A stretch of DNA of 54,237 bases from Acidobacteriota bacterium. GTDB taxonomy: Bacteria > Acidobacteriota > Blastocatellia > Pyrinomonadales > Pyrinomonadaceae. Numbering within the stretch: position 1 is the stretch's first letter; each line of letters opens with the position of its first letter. The notes below the pieces were generated by a model. It worked only from the letters and a program-made list of their open reading frames with translations, was not told the origin of the DNA and ran no database searches. A program made the translations under genes and the position numbers. The stretch is from positions 1 to 54,237 of the forward strand of contig JAFDVJ010000027.1 of assembly GCA_018269075.1 (NCBI GenBank), written 5' to 3'. Shown here piece by piece: positions 6,812-15,600 of this stretch.

Positions 6812-9800
6812 ATGAGAAAATTTCAGATTCAAAGCGGCGTTTTTTGTGCGTTGATCATCTGTCTGTTCGCGCTCGGCGGGGTCTTCGGTCAGGAATTTCG
6901 CGCGACGATTACCGGAACCGTCAGCGACCCGAACGGGGCGGTGATTCCGGGCGCGACCGTGACCGTCAAAAATATCGAAACCAATGTCGCGACGACCGCC
7001 CGCACCAACGATGACGGAAGCTTTACGGTTCCGTTCCTGCTGCCCGGCAAATACAGCGTGTCGGCGGCCGGCAGCGGGTTCAAGACGTCGATCCGGGAAA
7101 ACATCACGCTCAACGTCGACGACAAGCTGACCGTCGATTTTCAGCTCGAGATCGGCACCGAGGCCGAGGTCAACGTCGTCGCCGAGACGGAAGTGCTCGA
7201 ACGCGGCTCGGTCACGACCGGCACGGTCGTCACGCAGCGCCAGATCGAAGAGCTGCCTTTATCGGAAGGCGCCGCCTACAGTCTCGCGACCCAGGCGCCG
7301 GGCGTCATCTACACCGGCAACCCGCAGTTTACCGGTCCGACCTCGAACGGCAACCTCGCGTCGCTCCGGACGAACGGCGTGACCGGCAACCAGATCACGC
7401 TCGACGGCTCGCCGAACCTCGCGTTCGACGGCGCGGTCGCCTACACGCCGCCCTCGGACGCCGTTTCGCAGTTCAAGATCCAGACCAACACGTTCGACGC
7501 GCAGAACGGCTTTACGGCCGGCTCGACCGTCAACGTCGCCGTCAAGAACGGCACCAACAAGCTCCACGGCTCGCTTTCCTATTTCGAGCGCCGCAAACAG
7601 CTGACGTCGAACAACTTTTTCAGCAACCGGAGCGGCGTCGCGCGGCCCGACCGGCTGTATTACCGCTTCGGCGGGCAGGTCAACGGGCCCGTCCGGCTGC
7701 CGTTTTACGACGGCCGCGACCGGACGTTCTTTATGTTCTCGGCCGAAAAGCAGTACACCAAGGTCCCGCAGCCGATCCTGATGAGCGTCCCGACCGCGAA
7801 GATGCGGACCGGCGATTTCTCGGAGCTGCTGCCGCTCGGGATCATCATCTACGACCCGGCGACCGCCTTTCGGGCGACCGCCAACACCTGCGTCGCCAAT
7901 TCGACCTCGACCGCCGTCTGCCGGCTGCCGTTCGCCAACAACATCATCCCGACCGCGCGGCTCAACGCGGCCGCCCTCCGGTATCTGGCGCTCTATCCGC
8001 AGCCGAATCTGCCCGGCTTCACGAACAATTACTTCTCCAATCAGACCAACATTCTGCCGTACAAGACCTATCTCACGCGGATCGACCACAACATCGACGC
8101 CAACCAGCGGATCTTCGGCAAATTCTTCTGGAGCAAGTCGACCGACGATAAATACAACTTCCTCGAATCGCCCGACGCCTTCACGCGCGGCTTCGAAAAC
8201 CGGACGAACAAGGGCGGCAGCGTCAACTACACGGCGACCCTTTCTTCGGACACGGTGCTCGACATCCGCGGCAACTACAACGATTTCGTCCAGCAGCGGC
8301 TGCCGGTCAACCCGATCAGCGCGACCGATCTCGGCTTTACCGGCATCAGCGCGATCAGCACCTCGAAGATGCTGCCGCGCTTCAACTTCACGAATTTCGA
8401 CACGTTCGGGCCGCAGCGCTCGGATTACAACGAAGGCCTCGTCCGCGATTTCAGCGAGCTCTCGCTGCAGCCGAGCATCACGAAGATCTGGGGCGGCCAC
8501 ACCATCAAAGTCGGCTACGATTTTCGCCGGCTGATGGAAAACCGCCAGACCAACGGCAACAACGCCGGCAATTTTACGACGACCGGCACCTATACGACGC
8601 AGGCCTCGTCCGGCACGCTGATCGGCACCTCGATCACCAACGCGTCGGCGGTCGGCCGCGACATCGCTTCGTTCCTGCTCGGCATTCCGACCAGCGGCAC
8701 GATCGAACAGGCGGCGACCTACAACGTCTATTCGAATTATCACGGCTTTTTCTTTCAGGACGACTGGCGCGTCACCCAGAAGCTGACGCTCAATCTCGGC
8801 GTCCGCTACGAAACCGAATCCGGCCTGCTCGAAAGAAACGGGCAGATCGTGACCGGCTTTAATGCGGCCGTCGCCAGCCCGCTGCGCGCCGCGGCCGTCG
8901 CCAACTACAACGCGAGCATTCCGACCGGCGTTCCGAGCACGGCCTTCGACAACCTGTCGGGCGGGCTCGTCTTCGCCGACAGCGCCTCGGCCGCCAACCA
9001 GTCGACCGACAAGAACAACATTCAGCCGCGGATCGGCGTTTCCTACGCGCTCAACGACAAGACCGTTCTGCGCGGCGGCTTCGGCATCTTTACCGCGCCA
9101 TTCCAGATTCAGGCGGTCAACCAGACCGGCTTTACCGCGACGACGACCTACACGGCGTCGAGCAACAACGGCCTGACTTTTCTCGCCGACATCAACAACC
9201 CGTTTCCGACCGGCCTGAACCCGGCTTTCGGCTCGACGCAGGGCTACGTCACGTCGGTCGGCAGCACGCTCGGAACGGTCGGCTCGACCGGCCCGACGGC
9301 GGCGATTCTTTCCTATCAGCGAAAGAACTCCAACTATCTCCGGGGCGTCGTCGGCATCCAGCGGCAGCTGCCGTTCGACTTCGGCGTCGAGGCCTCGCTC
9401 GTTTACTCGCACGGCTACGATCTGCCGGTTCAGCGCCAGCTCAACTACGTGCCGGCCCAGTATCTCAACAATCTCGCCGGCGTCACCGACCCGACGACGA
9501 TCACGACCGCGATCTCGAACGTCAGCACGTTTCTGACGACGACCGTGCCGAACCCGTTCCGCGGTCTGGTGCCGACCAATTCGACCTGGAACGCGGCGAC
9601 GCTCGCCCGCTGGCGGCTGCTCACGAACTATCCGCAGTTCGCCGATCTCGTGACGACCGAATACAACGGCAGCAGCGATTTCGCGTCGATCCAGCTGCAG
9701 GCGGTCAAGCGCTTCACGAAGGGCCTCTCGCTCAACGCTTCCTACACGTTCTCGTACGATCACGAAAAGGTCCGCCGGCTCAACCCGCAGGACGCCGAGC

Positions 9801-10420
9801 TGAGCGATATGATCTCGGCCGGCAGCCGCCCGCACCGCGTGACGTTCTCGGGAATTTACGAGCTGCCGTTCGGTAAGAACCGGTGGATCGGAAAGGGCTG
9901 GAACAACTGGGTCGAGGCCTTTCTCGGCGGCTGGCAGCTGCAGGCCGTCTACGAATGGCAGAGCGGCGAACCGCTGATCCTGCCGAACGTTTTCTACAGC
10001 GGCGATCCGAAACAGCTCAAGAACCTGCTCGGCAAGAGCGACGGCCAGGGCCGCAAATACGGCGTCGATATCCCGGCGTTCGACACGAGCGGCTTTTTCC
10101 TGAGCAACGGGACGGTCCCGTCGTTCGGCAACAACTACGCGACCTCGTCGCAGAATACGCTGCGGTATCTGCCGTACACGCTGAACAACTTCCGCAACCA
10201 GCCGTTCCAGAAGTTCGACGCCGGTCTGACGAAGAACTTCACGATCCGCGAAGGGATGAAGCTCCAGATCCGGATCGAGGGCATCAACGCCTTCAACTGG
10301 GTCTATTTCACGGGCCTCAACCTGACGCCGTCGGCTTCGGCGACTTCGTCTTTCGGTTACGCCAACTCCCAGCGCAACCTGCCGCGCGACATTCAGCTCG
10401 GCGCGCGGTTCACGTTCTGA
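6812..10420 (+). CDS. TonB-dependent receptor-like outer-membrane protein with carboxypeptidase-regulatory-like domain
   Basis: A 1202-residue outer-membrane protein, likely the entry port for pectin fragments. It has a signal peptide (residues 1-26), a carboxypeptidase-regulatory-like beta-sandwich (about 28-115, starting ATITGTVSDPNGAVIPGATV), a plug-like region (about 120-250) and a long Asn/Thr-rich beta-barrel ending in Phe (GARFTF). This is the Oar/Cna-B type layout that is abundant in Acidobacteriota. No clear TonB box was seen. The ATG at 6812 is preceded by AGGAAG. It is the first gene of the pectin cluster and lies behind a promoter with an ATTGGTnnnACCAAT operator, so control by the local GntR regulator is likely. 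The ligand is inferred only from context. Confidence 0.88.
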   Translation: MRKFQIQSGVFCALIICLFALGGVFGQEFRATITGTVSDPNGAVIPGATVTVKNIETNVATTARTNDDGSFTVPFLLPGKYSVSAAGSGFKTSIRENITLNVDDKLTVDFQLEIGTEAEVNVVAETEVLERGSVTTGTVVTQRQIEELPLSEGAAYSLATQAPGVIYTGNPQFTGPTSNGNLASLRTNGVTGNQITLDGSPNLAFDGAVAYTPPSDAVSQFKIQTNTFDAQNGFTAGSTVNVAVKNGTNKLHGSLSYFERRKQLTSNNFFSNRSGVARPDRLYYRFGGQVNGPVRLPFYDGRDRTFFMFSAEKQYTKVPQPILMSVPTAKMRTGDFSELLPLGIIIYDPATAFRATANTCVANSTSTAVCRLPFANNIIPTARLNAAALRYLALYPQPNLPGFTNNYFSNQTNILPYKTYLTRIDHNIDANQRIFGKFFWSKSTDDKYNFLESPDAFTRGFENRTNKGGSVNYTATLSSDTVLDIRGNYNDFVQQRLPVNPISATDLGFTGISAISTSKMLPRFNFTNFDTFGPQRSDYNEGLVRDFSELSLQPSITKIWGGHTIKVGYDFRRLMENRQTNGNNAGNFTTTGTYTTQASSGTLIGTSITNASAVGRDIASFLLGIPTSGTIEQAATYNVYSNYHGFFFQDDWRVTQKLTLNLGVRYETESGLLERNGQIVTGFNAAVASPLRAAAVANYNASIPTGVPSTAFDNLSGGLVFADSASAANQSTDKNNIQPRIGVSYALNDKTVLRGGFGIFTAPFQIQAVNQTGFTATTTYTASSNNGLTFLADINNPFPTGLNPAFGSTQGYVTSVGSTLGTVGSTGPTAAILSYQRKNSNYLRGVVGIQRQLPFDFGVEASLVYSHGYDLPVQRQLNYVPAQYLNNLAGVTDPTTITTAISNVSTFLTTTVPNPFRGLVPTNSTWNAATLARWRLLTNYPQFADLVTTEYNGSSDFASIQLQAVKRFTKGLSLNASYTFSYDHEKVRRLNPQDAELSDMISAGSRPHRVTFSGIYELPFGKNRWIGKGWNNWVEAFLGGWQLQAVYEWQSGEPLILPNVFYSGDPKQLKNLLGKSDGQGRKYGVDIPAFDTSGFFLSNGTVPSFGNNYATSSQNTLRYLPYTLNNFRNQPFQKFDAGLTKNFTIREGMKLQIRIEGINAFNWVYFTGLNLTPSASATSSFGYANSQRNLPRDIQLGARFTF

Positions 10421-10442
10421 TCGATCGCGGGATCGATAGAAA

Positions 10443-10487
10443 AGGCGGCGTCCGGGCGCATTGCTTGCCGCGTCCGGACGCCGCGGC
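10443..10487 (+). terminator. GC-rich hairpin after the receptor gene
   Basis: GCGGCGTCCGG pairs with CCGGACGCCGC across an 18-base loop. No U-run follows, so it may only attenuate transcription or stabilise the receptor message ahead of the downstream pectinesterase gene. Confidence 0.45.
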
Positions 10488-10508
10488 CTCCTCGAAAAAA
10501 TAACAGCG

Positions 10509-12542
10509 ATGAGAATTTTTTTGCTGATGATTTGCGTTTCGTGTTTCGGTCTGATGAGCAGTCAGGCCGAAACACGATTTTTATCCTCCGGCCGGGCCGA
10601 CCTGACGGTCGCGGCCGACGGCAGCGGCGACGTCCGGACGATCAATGAGGCGCTCGCCCGCGTGCCTGAAAACAATTCCAGACGCTTCGTCATCTTCATC
10701 AAAAAAGGCGTCTACACCGAGCAGGTCCGGATTCCCGCGAACAAGCCGTTCGTCTCGTTCGTCGGCGAGTCCGCCGAGACGACCCGCATCCGGTTCGATC
10801 TCAACAACAAGCGCGCCGGCACGACCTCGGCCGCCTACGCCGTTTACATCGGCGGTCACGACTTTCACGCCGAAAACGTCACGTTCGAGAATTCCTACGA
10901 TTTCAAGCCCGGCCAATCCGGCTCGCAGGCCGTCGCCGTGCTTTCGGAAGCCGACCGGCTGGTTTTTAAAAACTGCCGCTTTATCGGCTGGCAGGACACG
11001 CTCTACGCGAAAAACGGCCGCCAGTATTTCGTCGACTGCTACGTCGAGGGCAACGTCGATTTCATCTTCGGGCAGGCGGCGGCCGTCTTCGACCGCTGCA
11101 CGATCCATTCGAAGGGCGACGGCTACATCGCCGCGCCGATGCGGTTCGCGGCGAATGAGCCGAGCGGCTTCGTCTTCGTCGACTCGCGCCTGACCGGCGC
11201 CGGCACGAAGGACGGCGTCTTTCTCGGCCGGCCGTGGCGCGCCTACGGGCGGACGGTTTTTCTCGACACCGAGATGGGCGCGCACATCCGGCCCGAGGGC
11301 TGGAACAACTGGGGCAGCGCGGACAACGAGAAAACCGCCTACTTCGCCGAGTACGGCTCGCGCGGCCCGGGCGCGGGCGACGCGAACCGCGTCAAATGGA
11401 TGCACCGGCTGACGAAGGACGAAGCCGCGCAGTTCAGGCCCGAAAATTTTCTGAAGGGCCGCGACGGCTGGAATCCGCTGACCGCCGACGACAAATGGCT
11501 CGAAAAGACGAAGCCCGACTGGTCGCTCGTCTCGTGGGGCGAGGTTCTGCGGCAGAAACCGCTCTGGTATCAGACCGACGAGGCGGCGCGGATCGCCGAT
11601 CAGGTCGTGCTCTACCAGAAGGACAACGGCGGCTGGGAAAAGAACCTCGAGATGGCCGCGATGCTGACCCAGGCCGAGCGCGAACGGCTGGCGGCGGAAA
11701 AATCGAACGTCGCGGAAACGACGATCGACAACCGGACGACCTACACGCAGCTCGAATATCTCGCCAGAACGATCACCGGCAGCTTGCAGAAAACGACGCC
11801 GCCGACCAATTTCCCGAAGCATAAAGAGGCTTTTTTCCGCGGTCTGGATTACCTGCTCGCGGCGCAGTACGAATCGGGCGGCTTTCCCCAGTTTTTTCCG
11901 CTCAAAAAAGGCTATTACACGCATATCACGTTTAACGACGACGCGATGATCGGCGCGCTGACTCTGCTGCGCGACGTCGCGCGGAAAACGGACGACTACA
12001 AATTCGTCGACGAAGAGCGCCGCGCAAAGGCCGAAAAAGCGGTCGCCAAGGCGCTGCCGCTGATCCTGAAGCTGCAGGTCGCGGTCGGCGGCAAAAAGAC
12101 GGTCTGGGCGCAGCAGTACGACGAGACCACGTTCGCGCCCGCGCCGGCCCGGAAATTCGAGCCGGTCTGCCTGACGGCCGGCGAATCGGTCGGCATCGTC
12201 CGCTATCTGATGGACATCGACAAACCCGACCCGGCGGTCGTCGAAGCGGTCGAAGCGGCGGTCGCGTGGTTTCGGGCGAACCGGCTCGACGGGATCCGCT
12301 GGGAACGCAAAAACGGCGAAAATTCGGTCGTCAAAGACAAATCGGCGCCGCCGCTCTGGGCGCGTTTTTACGAGATCGAAACGATGAAGCCGATCTTCGT
12401 CGGGCGCGATTCGATCATCCGCTACGACGTTTCCGAGATCGAAGCCGAGCGCCGCAACGGCTACGCGTGGTACGTCGCCGCGCCGCGCGAGCTGCTCGAC
12501 AAGGACTATCCGAAATGGCGGGAAAGAATCGGGAAACGGTAG
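10509..12542 (+). CDS. Secreted pectinesterase (CE8) - pectate lyase (PL10-like) fusion
   Basis: A 677-residue bifunctional pectin enzyme. After a signal peptide (about 1-20), the CE8 domain spans about 25-310. It keeps both catalytic Asp residues (Asp163 in GWQDTLY, Asp184 in DFIFG) and Arg241 in LGRPWR. From about 345 to the end is a PL10-type lyase, recognised by GGWEKN, TIDNRTTYTQLEYLA, GGFPQFFP and HITFNDDAMI. CE8 would demethylate homogalacturonan and PL10 would cleave the acidic chain by beta-elimination, so the order of modules mirrors the order of reactions. The ATG at 10509 is chosen because the signal peptide starts there; no ribosome site is seen. It lies 88 bp after the receptor gene and may be co-transcribed. 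Confidence 0.92.
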   Translation: MRIFLLMICVSCFGLMSSQAETRFLSSGRADLTVAADGSGDVRTINEALARVPENNSRRFVIFIKKGVYTEQVRIPANKPFVSFVGESAETTRIRFDLNNKRAGTTSAAYAVYIGGHDFHAENVTFENSYDFKPGQSGSQAVAVLSEADRLVFKNCRFIGWQDTLYAKNGRQYFVDCYVEGNVDFIFGQAAAVFDRCTIHSKGDGYIAAPMRFAANEPSGFVFVDSRLTGAGTKDGVFLGRPWRAYGRTVFLDTEMGAHIRPEGWNNWGSADNEKTAYFAEYGSRGPGAGDANRVKWMHRLTKDEAAQFRPENFLKGRDGWNPLTADDKWLEKTKPDWSLVSWGEVLRQKPLWYQTDEAARIADQVVLYQKDNGGWEKNLEMAAMLTQAERERLAAEKSNVAETTIDNRTTYTQLEYLARTITGSLQKTTPPTNFPKHKEAFFRGLDYLLAAQYESGGFPQFFPLKKGYYTHITFNDDAMIGALTLLRDVARKTDDYKFVDEERRAKAEKAVAKALPLILKLQVAVGGKKTVWAQQYDETTFAPAPARKFEPVCLTAGESVGIVRYLMDIDKPDPAVVEAVEAAVAWFRANRLDGIRWERKNGENSVVKDKSAPPLWARFYEIETMKPIFVGRDSIIRYDVSEIEAERRNGYAWYVAAPRELLDKDYPKWRERIGKR

Positions 12543-12548
12543 GATGCC

Positions 12549-12622
12549 GGATTTCGGATTTCGGATTTCGGATTTCGGATTTGTCTGAGACTCAAGACTT
12601 AAGACTCAAGACTCAAGACTGA
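12549..12622. repeat. Two adjacent heptamer arrays (GGATTTC, then GACTCAA)
   Basis: Five GGATTTC-type units (12549-12582) run into GACTCAA/GACTTAA units (12583-12622). Two different heptamer families are joined end to end with no gene between them. Confidence 0.8.
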
Positions 12623-12667
12623 GAAAAAAATCGCCCCCTGAATCAAAGTTTGACGAGGAACTAATCG

Positions 12668-15600
12668 ATGAGAAAAATTCGAGTTACCGCATTGGTGTCT
12701 TTTATTTTGGGATTGTCGGTCGCGGCCGCGATGTTTTTCGGGCTGATCGTGCAGGCGACGACCGTCGTCGACGACACGTTCGCCGACGGCGTCAGCACGA
12801 ATCAGAACCTCGCGAACAACTCGCTGCAGGTCTTTAAATCGCGCTCCGGGACGACGCGCGCCGACGCGGTCGGCTCGGTCGAGTTCGATCTGACGACGGC
12901 CGGCGGTTCCGACGCCTACTGGGCCTATTTCACGGCTTCCGGCTCGCCCCTGACGCTCGGCGTCGGCGACACCGTGACGATGCAGGGCACCTTTTCGCTG
13001 ACCGGTTTCCAGAACAACGCGCAGGACATCCGCTTCGGCTTTTTCGACTCGAAGGGCACGCGCAACGCGGCCGATCTGACCGGCGGCCAGAACAACACGG
13101 TCTTCGGCGACGACACCGGCTACGCGGCGCAGTTCTTCGCGAGCGGCACGGGCAGCCCGTTCGTGCTCTACCGGCGCGACGTGACGAGCCCGGCGACGAC
13201 GAACATCTTCAACTCGATGGCTTCGACGGCCGGCTTCACGGCGCTGCCCGGCACCGGCGCGACCGCGCGGCAGGCGCTCGCGAACGCGACCGACTACGTT
13301 TTTTCATACACGGTTTCGCGCGTCTCGGCGACGCAGACGCAGGTCACGATCTCGGTGACCGGCGGCGCGCTTTCCGGGCTCAACTACATGGCGACCGAAA
13401 CGAGCGCGACGCCCTACACGACCTTCGACTGGTTCGATTTTCGCGTCGGCGGCTCGAATTTCACGACGAAGATCAAGTTCTCGCGCTTCAAGGTCGACTA
13501 CACGCCGGCCGCGCCGGTCATCACGACGCAGCCCGCGCCGTCGACGCAGACGATCTCGGCCGGCGGCAACACGCAGTATTCGGTCGTCGCGACCGGCAGC
13601 GGTTTGACTTATCAATGGCTCAAGGACGATCAGCCGATCACCGGCAATGCGACGGCGACGACGGCGACGCTCCAGCTCAACAATCTTCAGACGACCGACA
13701 GCGGCGTCTACAAGGTCAACGTCACCAACGGCGGCGGGACGACGCCGAGCGACCCGGTCACGCTGACGGTCGTTTCCGGGCCGACCGATCCGATCCCGGT
13801 GATCAACCAGCCGCCGCAGAACACGACCGCCGTGCTCGGCGCGCCGGCCGCTTTGTCCGTCACGGCGACCGGCCCGAACCTGCTTTATCAATGGTTTAAG
13901 AACGATCAGCCGATCGGCGGCGCGAACGGCCCGACGCTCGGTTTCGGCGCGGTGACGCTCGCCGACACGGCCGACTACAAGGTCAGCGTCTCGAACGGCG
14001 GCGGCACCGTGACGAGCGATCCGGCGCGCCTGACGGTCGTCTCGGCGATGGCCGCGACCGCTTTTAATCCGGCGAATCTCGCTTCGGGCGTCTGCACCGA
14101 CAAGCCGCTCGCGATCACCTTCGACCAGCCGCCGAAGGTCGGCACGAGCGGCCAGCTCAAGGTCTTCGACTCGAACGGCACGCTCGTCGACACGATCGAC
14201 ATGTCGCTCGCGACGCAGACAAGGACGATCGGCGGCCAGTCGTTCCGCTATTTCCCGATCATCGTCGAGAACAACACGGCGAACATTTATCTGCATACGC
14301 AGCTCGCCGTTAATAAAACCTACTACGTGACGATCGAGCCCGGCGTCCTGACCGATCTCGCGAACGCGCCGTTCGTCGGATTTTCGAACCCGAACACGTT
14401 CCGCTTCGCGACGAAGGCGAGCCTGCCGGCGTCGGGCGCGGGCGTGATTTCGGTCGACGACGACGGTCCGGCCGATTTCTGCACGATCCAGGGCGCGATC
14501 GATTTCGTGCCCGCCGGCAACGCGCAGCGCGTCGTCGTCAACGTCAAGGACGGCAATTACACGGAGATCGTCTACATTGCGTCGACCAAGCCCTTCATCA
14601 CCGTCAAGGGCGAAAGCCGCGCCGGCACCGTCCAGCGCTACGCGAACAACAACAACCTGAACGGCATCTCCGGCAACCTGCGGACGTCGTTCGGCGTTGA
14701 TGCGGCCGACTTCCGGCTCGAAAACATCACGCTCCACAACACGACGCCGCAGGGCGGGTCGCAGGCTGAAGCGATCCGCACGAACGGTCTCCGCGCGGTC
14801 CTCAGCAGCGTCACGCTGAAGAGCTTTCAGGACACGCTGCTGACGCAGAAATCCGCCTACGTCGCGAACAGCTACATCGAGGGCGACGTCGATTTCATGT
14901 GGGGCGGCGGCCAGACTTATTTCAAGAACACCGAGTTCAAACAGCTTCGCGAAAGCCTCGGCTACTACACGCAGATCCGCAACACGCCGGCGACGGTCGG
15001 CAACGTCTACGTCGGCTGTACCTTCTCGAAAGGACCGGGCGTCACCAACGGAACTTATCTCGGCCGGATCGACCCGGACGATTTTCCGGGCAGTCAGGTC
15101 GTCCTCATCGACTCGAAGATGGACACGCACATCCGGCCCGAGGGATGGCTCTTCAACAATCCGACCAATCCCGTCGACGCGACGAATTATCCGAGCATCC
15201 GCTACTGGGAATCGAACTCGCGCGCGCTCGACGGCGTGACGCCGATCGACTGCTCGCAGCGGCATCCGATCTCGCGCAACGACTGCAGCAACCCGCTGAC
15301 GGCGTCTGAAATCGCGTTCTACAGCGACCCGCTCAACGTCACGGGCTTCACGCCGCAGGAAAAACTGACGGCGCTCGTTTCGCTCTCGAACCTGACGCAG
15401 ACCTTTGACGGCGGTCCGAAACCGGCGACCGTCACGGTCGATCCGGCCGGCCTGACGGTCGACGTGACCTATAACGGAAGCCCGACCGCGCCGACGAACG
15501 CCGGCAGCTACACCGTCGTCGCGACGGTCACCGACCCGAATTATCAGGGCTCGGCGACCGGCACATTGACGATTCAGCCGGCAGCGGCGACCGTCACGCT

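Noticed and set aside
7259..9835. 858-codon antisense open frame under the receptor gene
   Set aside because: A GC-rich shadow frame: arginine-rich translation with no domain, opposite a clear receptor gene.
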